From: Acidobacteriota bacterium
GTDB lineage: Bacteria > Acidobacteriota > Vicinamibacteria > Vicinamibacterales > CAVVIG01
Assembly (NCBI GenBank): GCA_016195265.1
Contig: JACPZW010000043.1
Location: forward strand, 1 to 64,000
DNA length: 64,000 nucleotides
Reading direction: 5' to 3'
The notes under the pieces are model-generated. The model made no database searches. It was not told where the DNA came from and was given only the letters and a program-made list of their open reading frames with translations. The position numbers were made by a program, and so were the translations under genes. The stretch's first letter is position 1. Every line of letters begins with the position of its first letter. Below, one piece after another: positions 15,715 through 23,146 of the stretch.

Positions 15715-16506
15715 GTGACGGTCCTTTCGATTATCATCGTCTCCTTCAACGCCCGCGCCGACCTCGAGCGGTGCCTCGACTCGCTGCGCGACGCGCCGCC
15801 CGCGACGCCGCATGAGATCGTCGTCGTGGACAACGCGTCAGCCGACGGCAGCGCGGCCGCCGCGCGGGGCCGCACCGGCGTGCGCGTGAACGTGATCGAG
15901 GCGGGCGCGAACGTCGGATTCGCACGCGCCTGCAACATCGGGATCCGCGCCAGCGAGGGCACGCATCTCCTTCTCTTGAACAGCGACACGATCATTCCCC
16001 CCGGCGCGATCGACGCGCTGTTCGCGGAACTCCAGCGGAATTCGGACGTCGCCGTCGTCGGCCCGCGCCTCGTGGACGAGGCTGGACGCGCGGAGCTGTC
16101 GTTCGGGCGGATGATCACGCCGTTCGCCGAGTGGCGGCAGAAGCGCGCGGCGCGCAGCGGGCTGGTGGAACAACTCGCGCGCCGGCGTCACTATCCCGAC
16201 TGGGTCAGCGGCGCGTGCCTGCTCGTCAGCCGCGCCGACGCGGACGCGGCCGGCCTGCTCGACGAGCGGTTCTTCATGTACACCGAGGACGTCGATTTCT
16301 GCGCGGCCATTCGCGCCCGCGGGCGCCGTGTGCTGTTCACGCCGGACGTCGAGATTGTGCACGCCCGGGGGCGCTCCGTCGCCAGCATCCCGGACGCCAC
16401 CCATGCGGCCTATCGCCGCAGCCAGCTGGCGTTCTACGAGAAGCACCACCCGGCGTGGGCCCCATGGCTCCGCCTCTATATTCGACTCCGCGATCGCGCC
16501 CGATAA
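15715..16506 (+). CDS. Glycosyltransferase family 2 (rhamnosyltransferase-like)
   Basis: 263 residues, GTG start at 15715. GT-A fold: SIIIVSFNA at the N-terminus, VVDNASADGS, the metal/donor motif LLLLNSDT and the acceptor motif ERFFMYTEDVDFC typical of WbbL-like GT2 enzymes. Inverting enzyme, probably adding a deoxysugar or hexose during polysaccharide assembly. Sits between the GT4 pair and the protease. Acceptor and donor are not shown by the sequence. Confidence 0.9.
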   Translation: MTVLSIIIVSFNARADLERCLDSLRDAPPATPHEIVVVDNASADGSAAAARGRTGVRVNVIEAGANVGFARACNIGIRASEGTHLLLLNSDTIIPPGAIDALFAELQRNSDVAVVGPRLVDEAGRAELSFGRMITPFAEWRQKRAARSGLVEQLARRRHYPDWVSGACLLVSRADADAAGLLDERFFMYTEDVDFCAAIRARGRRVLFTPDVEIVHARGRSVASIPDATHAAYRRSQLAFYEKHHPAWAPWLRLYIRLRDRAR

Positions 16507-16523
16507 ACCGACGAGACCCAGAC

Positions 16524-17912
16524 ATGACCGAATCCCCCCCGCCGGCGTTCAGCTGGCTCTGTCCGGAATGCGGACGCCGCGTGCCCGCGTCCGTGACGAC
16601 CTGCCGGTGCGGGGCGGTCCGCGAGGCGTCTCCCCCGGCAGCACAGGAGCCGGTCGCCACGCCCGCGCCCGAGTCAACGCAGGCGCCGACGCCGGCGCGA
16701 TCGAGCCCCGCCGGTGTCGTCGTTGGTGCCGTCGTGGTCCTCGCGGCGGTCGCCGCCGCTTGGTACAGGCTGACGTCTTCCCCGGTCCCAACGCACTCCG
16801 CGGCCGCTGCGCCAACGCGGACCGCGTCGACGACTCGCGCCGGCGCGCCACCGCTGACCGCACTGCCGCCCACCGAAGCGCCGACGCCCCTGGCCGCTGA
16901 CGCGCCGCCGCCGGACGCCGAGCCCGCCGCGGAACCGCCCGCGCCTCCGCTCGAGGATCTCGTGGCGCGCGTGACACAGGCGGTGATCATCATTCAGACA
17001 CCTACCGGGCGCGGCAGCGGGTTCTTCATCGCGCCCGACACCATCCTCACCAACGTGCACGTCGTCGGCGCCGAATCCACCGTGACGATCCGCCGCACGG
17101 ACGGCACGACGACGACGGCGCGCGTGGACGCGACGGCGCCCGCGTACGACATCGCGATCCTCAAGGTGTTCGGCTTCCGCGCGGACCAGGCCATCATCTC
17201 GATGGGATCGGCGGCGAGCGGGCGCGTGGGGCAGGAAGTGATCGCCATCGGCACGCCGCTCGGGTTCCTCCAGAATACCGTGAGCCGCGGCATCGTCAGC
17301 GGCCTGCGCGACGTCAACGGCGTGACCCTGGTGCAGACCGACGCCGCCATCAACCCCGGCAACAGCGGAGGTCCGCTGCTCGACCGCCACGGCGTGGCGC
17401 TCGGGATCGTCAACTCGGGTTATGCGGGGCGCGACGGCTTGTCGTTCGCGATCGCGATCGACCACGCGCGCGCGCTGCTCGAGCGGCGGCTCGCGCCACC
17501 GTCGACCGGCGCGGCGCCGTCGGCCTTCGCGCCGCTGGCGCCGTCGGTCCCGTCACAGACCGATCAGCGGCGCGCGGGCGCCGAGCGCGCCTATCAACAG
17601 GCGCTCGACGGCCTGGCCCGCCGCGCGACCGATCTCGACGACCGCTGGCGCAGCTTCAAGGTGGGTTGCTATTCGGGCAGCGTCGCCCACCTCGATCGCG
17701 AGTGGTTCGGGTTCTGGGATCCGAAGGCGCTGCCGGGCGCCGTCGCGCCCCAGTGCGAGTCCCTCTGGGGCGACCTGCGCCGCGCGGCGCAGGGCATCCG
17801 TGACGATGTCATGGCGGCCAACGAAGCGGCGCGGCGGGCGGACGTCCTGCCCGGCACGCGCCGCGATTTGCTCCGCCGCTACAAACTGGACTACGCCGGG
17901 TGGGAACGTTAG
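16524..17912 (+). CDS. Membrane-anchored trypsin-like serine protease with N-terminal zinc ribbon
   Basis: 462 residues from the ATG at 16524. Order: cytosolic zinc ribbon (C13, C16, C27, C29), one transmembrane segment (about 66-86), a Pro/Ala/Thr linker, then a DegP/HtrA-like protease domain with catalytic H179 (TNVHVV), D209 (YDIAIL) and S281 (GNSGGP). No PDZ domain is seen; the last 130 residues are helical and of unknown type. The protease would face the periplasm. It lies inside the glycosyltransferase operon, which is unusual. A role in envelope quality control or in processing an assembly protein is inference. Confidence 0.88.
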   Translation: MTESPPPAFSWLCPECGRRVPASVTTCRCGAVREASPPAAQEPVATPAPESTQAPTPARSSPAGVVVGAVVVLAAVAAAWYRLTSSPVPTHSAAAAPTRTASTTRAGAPPLTALPPTEAPTPLAADAPPPDAEPAAEPPAPPLEDLVARVTQAVIIIQTPTGRGSGFFIAPDTILTNVHVVGAESTVTIRRTDGTTTTARVDATAPAYDIAILKVFGFRADQAIISMGSAASGRVGQEVIAIGTPLGFLQNTVSRGIVSGLRDVNGVTLVQTDAAINPGNSGGPLLDRHGVALGIVNSGYAGRDGLSFAIAIDHARALLERRLAPPSTGAAPSAFAPLAPSVPSQTDQRRAGAERAYQQALDGLARRATDLDDRWRSFKVGCYSGSVAHLDREWFGFWDPKALPGAVAPQCESLWGDLRRAAQGIRDDVMAANEAARRADVLPGTRRDLLRRYKLDYAGWER

Positions 17913-17973
17913 GGCGGGAGCAGCAGGAAAGGCGGGAGGGGCGGGAAGGTTGACCGCTCCTGCCCTTCCTGCC
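17913..17973. repeat. GGGCGGGAGCAGCAGG / CTCCTGCCCTTCCTGCC inverted G-rich repeat
   Basis: G-rich copies (GGCGGGAGGGGCGGG) followed by inverse C-rich copies (CTCCTGCCCTTCCTGCC). The inverse arm lies in the spacer of the promoter candidate for the next gene. Confidence 0.75.
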
Positions 17974-17979
17974 TATATC
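17950..17979 (+). promoter_or_regulatory. Promoter candidate for the third GT4 gene, very short leader
   Basis: TTGACC (17950-17955), 18-bp spacer, TATATC (17974-17979). The GTG start codon at 17988 is only eight bases after the -10 box, so the transcript would be leaderless or nearly so. Confidence 0.5.
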
Positions 17980-17987
17980 ATCGCAAG

Positions 17988-19097
17988 GTGCGCATCGGCA
18001 TCGATGCCCGGAAGCTGCACGACTTCGGCATCGGCACCTACATTCGAAATCTGTTACGGCAACTGGCCCGGCTCGATCGCGACACGGAGTTCGTCGTGCT
18101 CTGCAGGCCGGAGGACCGCCTGGGGCTCAACGTCCTCGGCCCGAATTTCCGGGCCGTCGTGGAGACCGCCGGCAACTACACCATCGCCGAACAGGTGAAG
18201 ATTCCGCTCGCGCTGAAGCGCGAGGGCGTCACCCTGTTTCACGCGCCGCACTACGTCCTGCCGCCGCTCGTCGGCTGCCGGTCGGTGGTCACGATTCACG
18301 ACTGCATTCACCTGATGTTTCCGCAGTACCTGCCGAGCCGCCTCGCGCTCGGGTACGCGCGGACGTCGATCGCGCTGGCGGCCCGGCGCGCGACGCGGAT
18401 CATCACGGTCTCGGAGAGCTCGAAGCGCGACATCCTGCGGTTCGTGGATGCGCCGCCCGGCAAGATCGACGTGATCCACAACGCGTACGACGAGCGGTTC
18501 GGCGTCGAGCCGCACGACGAAGACGTGCTGCGCGTCCGCGAGCGGTACCAGCTGCAGGATCCGTTCATTCTGTACGCCGGCAACGTGAAGCCGCACAAGA
18601 ACCTCGAGCGCCTGATCGAGGCGTTCCACCTCGTGCGCAAGCGCGGGCTGGATCACGTGAAGCTCGTGCTGATCGGCGACGACATCTCGAAGTACGCGGC
18701 GCTGCGGCGCGCCGTGCATCAGCACCAGCTCCACAAGTACGTCCGGTTCCTCGGCTACCTGCCGGAGGACACACTGGCCGCGCTGTACCGGCTCGCGGGC
18801 GTCTTCGTGTTTCCGTCGCTCTACGAGGGGTTCGGCCTGCCGCCGCTCGAAGCGATGGCGAGCGGCACGCCCGTCGTGACGTCGAACGTGTCCTCGTTGC
18901 CCGAGGTCGCGGGCGACGCCGCCCTGCTCGTCGATCCGTACGACCCGGCAGCGATCGCCGACGGCATCCAGCGCGTGCTGACCGACGACGCGCTGCGCGA
19001 CGAGCTGCGGAGCAAGGGCCTGGCGCGCGCGAAGCAGTTCTCGTGGAATCAGTCGGTGCGGCGCATCCGGGAGATCTACTCGGAGGCAGGCCGCTGA
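17988..19097 (+). CDS. Glycosyltransferase, GT4-like
   Basis: 369 residues, GTG start at 17988 (MRIGIDARKLHDFGIGTY). GT-B fold with acceptor-domain TIHDCIHLMFPQY, donor-domain YAGNVKPHKNLERLIEAF and donor-binding EGFGLPPLEAMASGTPVV. Well conserved and free of repeat inserts, unlike its two upstream paralogues, so it gives an internal reference for their normal length. Part of the polysaccharide locus. Confidence 0.92.
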   Translation: MRIGIDARKLHDFGIGTYIRNLLRQLARLDRDTEFVVLCRPEDRLGLNVLGPNFRAVVETAGNYTIAEQVKIPLALKREGVTLFHAPHYVLPPLVGCRSVVTIHDCIHLMFPQYLPSRLALGYARTSIALAARRATRIITVSESSKRDILRFVDAPPGKIDVIHNAYDERFGVEPHDEDVLRVRERYQLQDPFILYAGNVKPHKNLERLIEAFHLVRKRGLDHVKLVLIGDDISKYAALRRAVHQHQLHKYVRFLGYLPEDTLAALYRLAGVFVFPSLYEGFGLPPLEAMASGTPVVTSNVSSLPEVAGDAALLVDPYDPAAIADGIQRVLTDDALRDELRSKGLARAKQFSWNQSVRRIREIYSEAGR

Positions 19098-19485
19098 TGA
19101 GCTTCCACGTTAACCACGGAGCACACGGAGGACACGGAGACGAAGAAGTAACAAGCCACAGAGTCACGGAGTCGCAGAGAAAAGAGTGGACCGCAGAGAC
19201 CGCAGAGTCCGCGGAGCGCGCCGATCAGGATTCGGCGGGCGCCGCGAAGCGGCGACACAGGCGCCACAAACCGGCGGACGAACACGCGTGGTCAATTGCT
19301 CTGAGCGTGCTCGCCCGCCGGTTCGTGACGCCTGACCTCGGCCTGCTACGCAGGCCGACCCGCCGAATCCAACCGCGCGCCTCTGTGTCTCCGTGTCTCT
19401 GTGGCCCTTGCTTCTTCGTCTCTGCGTTCTCTGCGTTTCTCGCCGTGACAGTCTCCGCTGGGACTCCACGAGAGGTCTTCTCCTA
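19098..19485. repeat. Large CACGGAGACACGGAGA repeat island (about 390 bp, no gene)
   Basis: No plausible gene. Direct copies of CACGGAG(G/A)ACACGGAG at 19112-19150 and CGCAGAGACCGCAGAG at 19188-19215 are answered by inverse copies CTCTGTGTCTCCGTGTCTC and GCGTTCTCTGCGTTTCTC at 19378-19445. The middle part (about 19230-19370) is unrelated, GC-rich and has no clear coding signal. The island separates two genes of the same operon. Confidence 0.85.
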
Positions 19486-20622
19486 ATGCCGACGCGTGTG
19501 GCGATCGTCCACGACTGGCTGACCGGCATGCGCGGCGGCGAGCGCGTGCTCGAGGTCCTGTGCGAGCGGTATCCGGACGCGGATCTCTTCACGCTGCTCC
19601 ACGTGCGCGGATCGGTCTCGCCCGTCATCGAGCGCCGCCGCATCGTGACGTCGCCGCTGCAGTATCTGCCGGCGGCCAGGCGGTACTACCGGGAGGCGCT
19701 GCCGATCTTTCCGCTGCTCGTCGAGCACTTCGATCTCGATCGCTACGACGTCGTGATCAGCAGCAGCCACTGCGTCGCCAAGGCCGTCCTCACGCGGCCG
19801 GACGCCGTGCACGTGTGCTACTGCCACACGCCGATGCGGTACGCCTGGGATCAGTTCGACGCCTACTTCGGGCCCGCGCGCGTGGGCCGCGCGGCGAGCG
19901 CGCTGCTGCGGCCGGTGCTGGCGGCCCTGGCGCGCTGGGATCGCGCGACCGCGGACCGCGTGCAGCGCTATGTGACCAATTCACAACATGTTGCGCGCCG
20001 GATCCGGCGGTACTATAATCGTGACGCGAGTGTCGTCTACCCGCCGATCGATACCGCGTTCTTTCAGCCCGACGCGTCGGCCGCCCCCGGAAAATCCGCG
20101 CGGCGCGAGTGCCTCATCGTGTCAGCCCTGGTGCCCTACAAACGAATCGACATCGCCATCGACGCGTGCCGCATCGCCGGCGTCGGCCTCGCCATTGTCG
20201 GCGACGGTCCCGAGCGCGCGCGACTGGAGCGCGTGGCCGCCGAACGCGGCGGGGACATCCGATTCCTCGGCCGCCTCGGCGACGCCGACGTGCGTGCCGC
20301 GTACCAGCGGGCCGCGGCCGTGTTGATGCCCGGCGAAGAGGATTTCGGCATCGTGCCGCTCGAAGCGCAGGCCTGCGGACGCCCGGTCGTCGCGCTCGCG
20401 CGCGGCGGCGCCCGCGAAACGATCGTCGACGGTGAGACCGGCGTGCTGGTCGACGATCCGGGCGGCGACGCGTTCGCCCACGGCATTCGATCCGCGCTCG
20501 CGCGTTCGTTCGATACGGCCGCAATCCGGCGTCACGCGGAAGCCTTCGGCCGCGCGAGATTCGGCGACGCGATGGACGCAATCGTCAGCGAGACGCGCGC
20601 GGGAGCCGCCCACGCATGGTGA
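19486..20622 (+). CDS. Glycosyltransferase, GT4-like
   Basis: 378 residues from the ATG at 19486 (MPTRVAIVHDWLTGMRGGERV, a common N-terminus of WbaZ/mannosyl-type enzymes). The N-domain contains YCHTPMRYAWD, and the donor domain VSALVPYKRID and GEEDFGIVPLEAQACGRPVV. Upstream reading frame is only repeat. Its stop overlaps the next gene by seven bases, so it is coupled to the phosphoglycosyltransferase. Confidence 0.92.
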   Translation: MPTRVAIVHDWLTGMRGGERVLEVLCERYPDADLFTLLHVRGSVSPVIERRRIVTSPLQYLPAARRYYREALPIFPLLVEHFDLDRYDVVISSSHCVAKAVLTRPDAVHVCYCHTPMRYAWDQFDAYFGPARVGRAASALLRPVLAALARWDRATADRVQRYVTNSQHVARRIRRYYNRDASVVYPPIDTAFFQPDASAAPGKSARRECLIVSALVPYKRIDIAIDACRIAGVGLAIVGDGPERARLERVAAERGGDIRFLGRLGDADVRAAYQRAAAVLMPGEEDFGIVPLEAQACGRPVVALARGGARETIVDGETGVLVDDPGGDAFAHGIRSALARSFDTAAIRRHAEAFGRARFGDAMDAIVSETRAGAAHAW

Positions 20623-22052
20623 GCTGGCACAACCGCTTGCTGGTCGCGTTCCACATCGTCTCTGACGCGCTGCTTGGCGTCACCGCGTTCATCGTCGCCT
20701 ACCTGCTGCGGTTCCACACGGTCATCCCGGTCACCAAAGGCGTCCCGCCGCTCTGGAACTACGTCTTCGTGATGCCGTTTGTGGCGCTGCTCGTGCCGCT
20801 CGGCTTCCACCTGCAGGGGCTCTACCGGCTGCGGCGCGGCCGCTCGCGCGTGGACGACTTCTTCGCCGTGTTCGTCGGCAGCATCCTCGCCGTCGTGTTC
20901 GGCATCGTCTCCACGCTGTTCGTCGAGGTCTACTTCGCGACGGCCGCGGCCAAAGCCGCCGGGACGTTCGAGGTGTCGCGGATCGTCTGGATCATCTTTC
21001 TCGTCCTGAACGTCGCGCTGACCTTCGCGTCGCGCGAGCTCGTCCGCGAAGTTCTCGAGCGGCGCTGGCGCGCGGGCATCGGGCTCAAGCGCATCCTGAT
21101 CGCCGGCGCCGGCGACCTCGGCCGGCTCGTCGCGGACAAGATCATCGAACACCGCGAGCTCGGCTATCAGATCGTCGGCTTCGTCGACGACAAGGGCGAC
21201 GGCGATCATCTCGGCTATCGCGGCCTGCCGTTGCTCGGCGGACTCGGCGAGGCGGCCGAGATCGCCGCCCGTGAAGCCGTGGATCACCTGTACGTCGCGC
21301 TCCCGCCGGAGCAGCACGTGCAGATGCTGCAGCTCATCGAGAACACGAGCCGCGAGTGCGTGGACGTCAAGGTCGTGCCCGACCTGCTCCAGGTCATCGC
21401 GCTGCGCGCGCGCCTGGACGATCTCGACGGCGTGCCCGTCATCAACATCAACGACGTGCCGCTGCAGGGCTTCAACAGCGTCGTCAAGCGCGCGATCGAC
21501 ATCGCGATTTCCGGCGCCGCGCTCGTCGTGCTCGCCATCCCCTTCTGGCTCATCGCGCTGCTCGTCAAGCTGACGTCGCGCGGCGAAGTGTTCTACAGGC
21601 AGGAGCGCATGGGGCTCGACGGCAAGCCCTTCATGATCTACAAGTTTCGATCGATGTACGAGGACGCCGAGGCCGTCTCCGGCCCGGTCTTCGCCAGCGA
21701 GCAGGATCCCCGGCGCACGCCGCTCGGCAGGCTGCTCCGCCGGTCGAACGTCGACGAACTGCCGCAGCTCTGGAACGCGCTCAAGGGCGAGATGTCGATC
21801 GTGGGGCCGCGGCCCGAGCGCCCGCTGTTCGTCGCGCAGTTCAAGAACAAGATCCCGCAGTACATGCTCCGCCACAAGGTGAAGGCCGGCATCACGGGCT
21901 GGGCGCAGGTGCACGGCTGGCGCGGCAACACGTCGATCGAAAAGCGCATCGAGTACGACCTCTACTACATCGAGAACTGGTCCGTGCGGCTCGACCTGAA
22001 GATCATGTGGCTCACGCTCGTGCGGGGCTTCTTCCACAAGCATGCCTACTGA
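20616..22052 (+). CDS. Undecaprenyl-phosphate sugar-1-phosphate transferase (WbaP/WcaJ type)
   Basis: Initiates repeat-unit synthesis by putting a sugar-1-phosphate on the lipid carrier. 478 residues: four or five N-terminal transmembrane helices (1-150), a CoA-binding-like Rossmann domain (about 155-270, IAGAGDLGR), then a re-entrant hydrophobic helix (about 290-315) and the catalytic domain with [14 protein letters not shown] and SIVGPRPE. The long polyprenyl family usually uses glucose or galactose; specificity is not readable. It defines the locus as lipid-linked (EPS, capsule or O-antigen-like) synthesis. Confidence 0.93.
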   Translation: MVSWHNRLLVAFHIVSDALLGVTAFIVAYLLRFHTVIPVTKGVPPLWNYVFVMPFVALLVPLGFHLQGLYRLRRGRSRVDDFFAVFVGSILAVVFGIVSTLFVEVYFATAAAKAAGTFEVSRIVWIIFLVLNVALTFASRELVREVLERRWRAGIGLKRILIAGAGDLGRLVADKIIEHRELGYQIVGFVDDKGDGDHLGYRGLPLLGGLGEAAEIAAREAVDHLYVALPPEQHVQMLQLIENTSRECVDVKVVPDLLQVIALRARLDDLDGVPVININDVPLQGFNSVVKRAIDIAISGAALVVLAIPFWLIALLVKLTSRGEVFYRQERMGLDGKPFMIYKFRSMYEDAEAVSGPVFASEQDPRRTPLGRLLRRSNVDELPQLWNALKGEMSIVGPRPERPLFVAQFKNKIPQYMLRHKVKAGITGWAQVHGWRGNTSIEKRIEYDLYYIENWSVRLDLKIMWLTLVRGFFHKHAY

Positions 22053-22093
22053 CAGCTGAACGCTGCCAGCCCCTCAGCCATCAGCCCTCAGCC
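22053..22093. repeat. CAGCCCTCAGCCATCAG spacer repeat
   Basis: CTGACAGCTGAACGCTGCC followed by CAGCC-CTCAGCCATCAGCC units fills the gap up to the UXS start codon. Confidence 0.7.
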
Positions 22094-23038
22094 ATGAAAA
22101 AGCGAATTGTGATCACGGGAGCCGCGGGCTTCATCGGCTCCCATCTGGCGGAAACGCTGCTCGACCGCGACTACACCGTCGTCGGCCTCGACAACTTCGT
22201 GACGGGCGATCGCGCCAACATCGCGGGCATGGCTAACCGGGCCGGCCGCGACTTCACGTTCATCGAGCACAACGTCTCGAACTACATCACCGTCGACGGT
22301 CCCGTGGACTACGTCCTGAACTGGGCGAGCCCCGCGAGCCCGATCGACTACATGGACCTGCCGATCCAGACGCTGAAAGTCGGATCGCTCGGGACGCTGA
22401 ACGCGCTCGGCCTCGCGAAGGCGAAGAACGCCGTCTTCGTGACCGCGTCAACTTCAGAGGTCTACGGCGATCCGCTCGAGCACCCGCAGAAGGAAACGTA
22501 CTGGGGCCACGTCAACCCGATCGGACCGCGCAGCGTCTACGACGAGGCCAAGCGCTTCGCCGAGGCCTTGACGATGGCGTATCACCGCACGCACAAGGTG
22601 AACACGAAGATCGTGCGGATCTTCAACACCTACGGCCCGCGCATGCGCCTGAACGACGGCCGCGCGGTGCCCGCGTTCATGTCGCAGGCGCTCCGCAACG
22701 AAGACGTCACGGTGTTCGGCGACGGCAGCCAGACGCGGAGCTTCACCTACGTCAGCGATCTGGTCGACGGGATCATCAGGCTCATGCTCTCGAACGAAAA
22801 CGATCCCGTGAACCTCGGCAACCCGCGCGAGATGACGATCAAGGCAATCGCCGAGACGATCATCCGCATGACCGGGTCGAAGAGCCGCCTGATTTACAAG
22901 CCGCTGCCGGTGGACGATCCAAAGCAGCGCCGGCCCGACATCACCCGCGCGCGCACGATTCTCGGCTGGGAGCCGAAGGTGCAGCTCGACGAAGGCCTCG
23001 TCAAGACGATCGAGTACTTCAGAACGAAAGTCGGGTAG
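22094..23038 (+). CDS. UDP-glucuronate decarboxylase / UDP-xylose synthase-like
   Basis: 314 residues from the ATG at 22094. Extended [13 protein letters not shown] (8-17), catalytic T120/S121/E122 (STSEVYGDP) and Y149xxxK153. The hallmark of UDP-glucuronate decarboxylases, [18 protein letters not shown], is present. It would convert UDP-glucuronate, made by the Ugd encoded at 11979-13280, to UDP-xylose. A dTDP-glucose dehydratase is less likely because of that motif. Confidence 0.92.
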   Translation: MKKRIVITGAAGFIGSHLAETLLDRDYTVVGLDNFVTGDRANIAGMANRAGRDFTFIEHNVSNYITVDGPVDYVLNWASPASPIDYMDLPIQTLKVGSLGTLNALGLAKAKNAVFVTASTSEVYGDPLEHPQKETYWGHVNPIGPRSVYDEAKRFAEALTMAYHRTHKVNTKIVRIFNTYGPRMRLNDGRAVPAFMSQALRNEDVTVFGDGSQTRSFTYVSDLVDGIIRLMLSNENDPVNLGNPREMTIKAIAETIIRMTGSKSRLIYKPLPVDDPKQRRPDITRARTILGWEPKVQLDEGLVKTIEYFRTKVG

Positions 23039-23143
23039 GGCGGGTGGGGCTGGTAAGGCAGGTAAGGCAGGTGGGGCAGGTGGGGCAGGTGGGGCTGGTG
23101 GGGCGGGTAGGGAAACTGTAGGGCGGGTCCTTTCGGACCCGCC
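23036..23143. repeat. GGTGGGGCAGGTAAGGC tract plus TAGGGCGGGTCC palindrome
   Basis: About 75 bp of GGCAGGT(A/G)(A/G)GGC units (23037-23112) is followed by a perfect hairpin GGCGGGTCC-TTTC-GGACCCGCC (23122-23143). It lies between convergent genes, so the hairpin may act as a terminator. Confidence 0.88.
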
Positions 23144-23146
23144 GGA

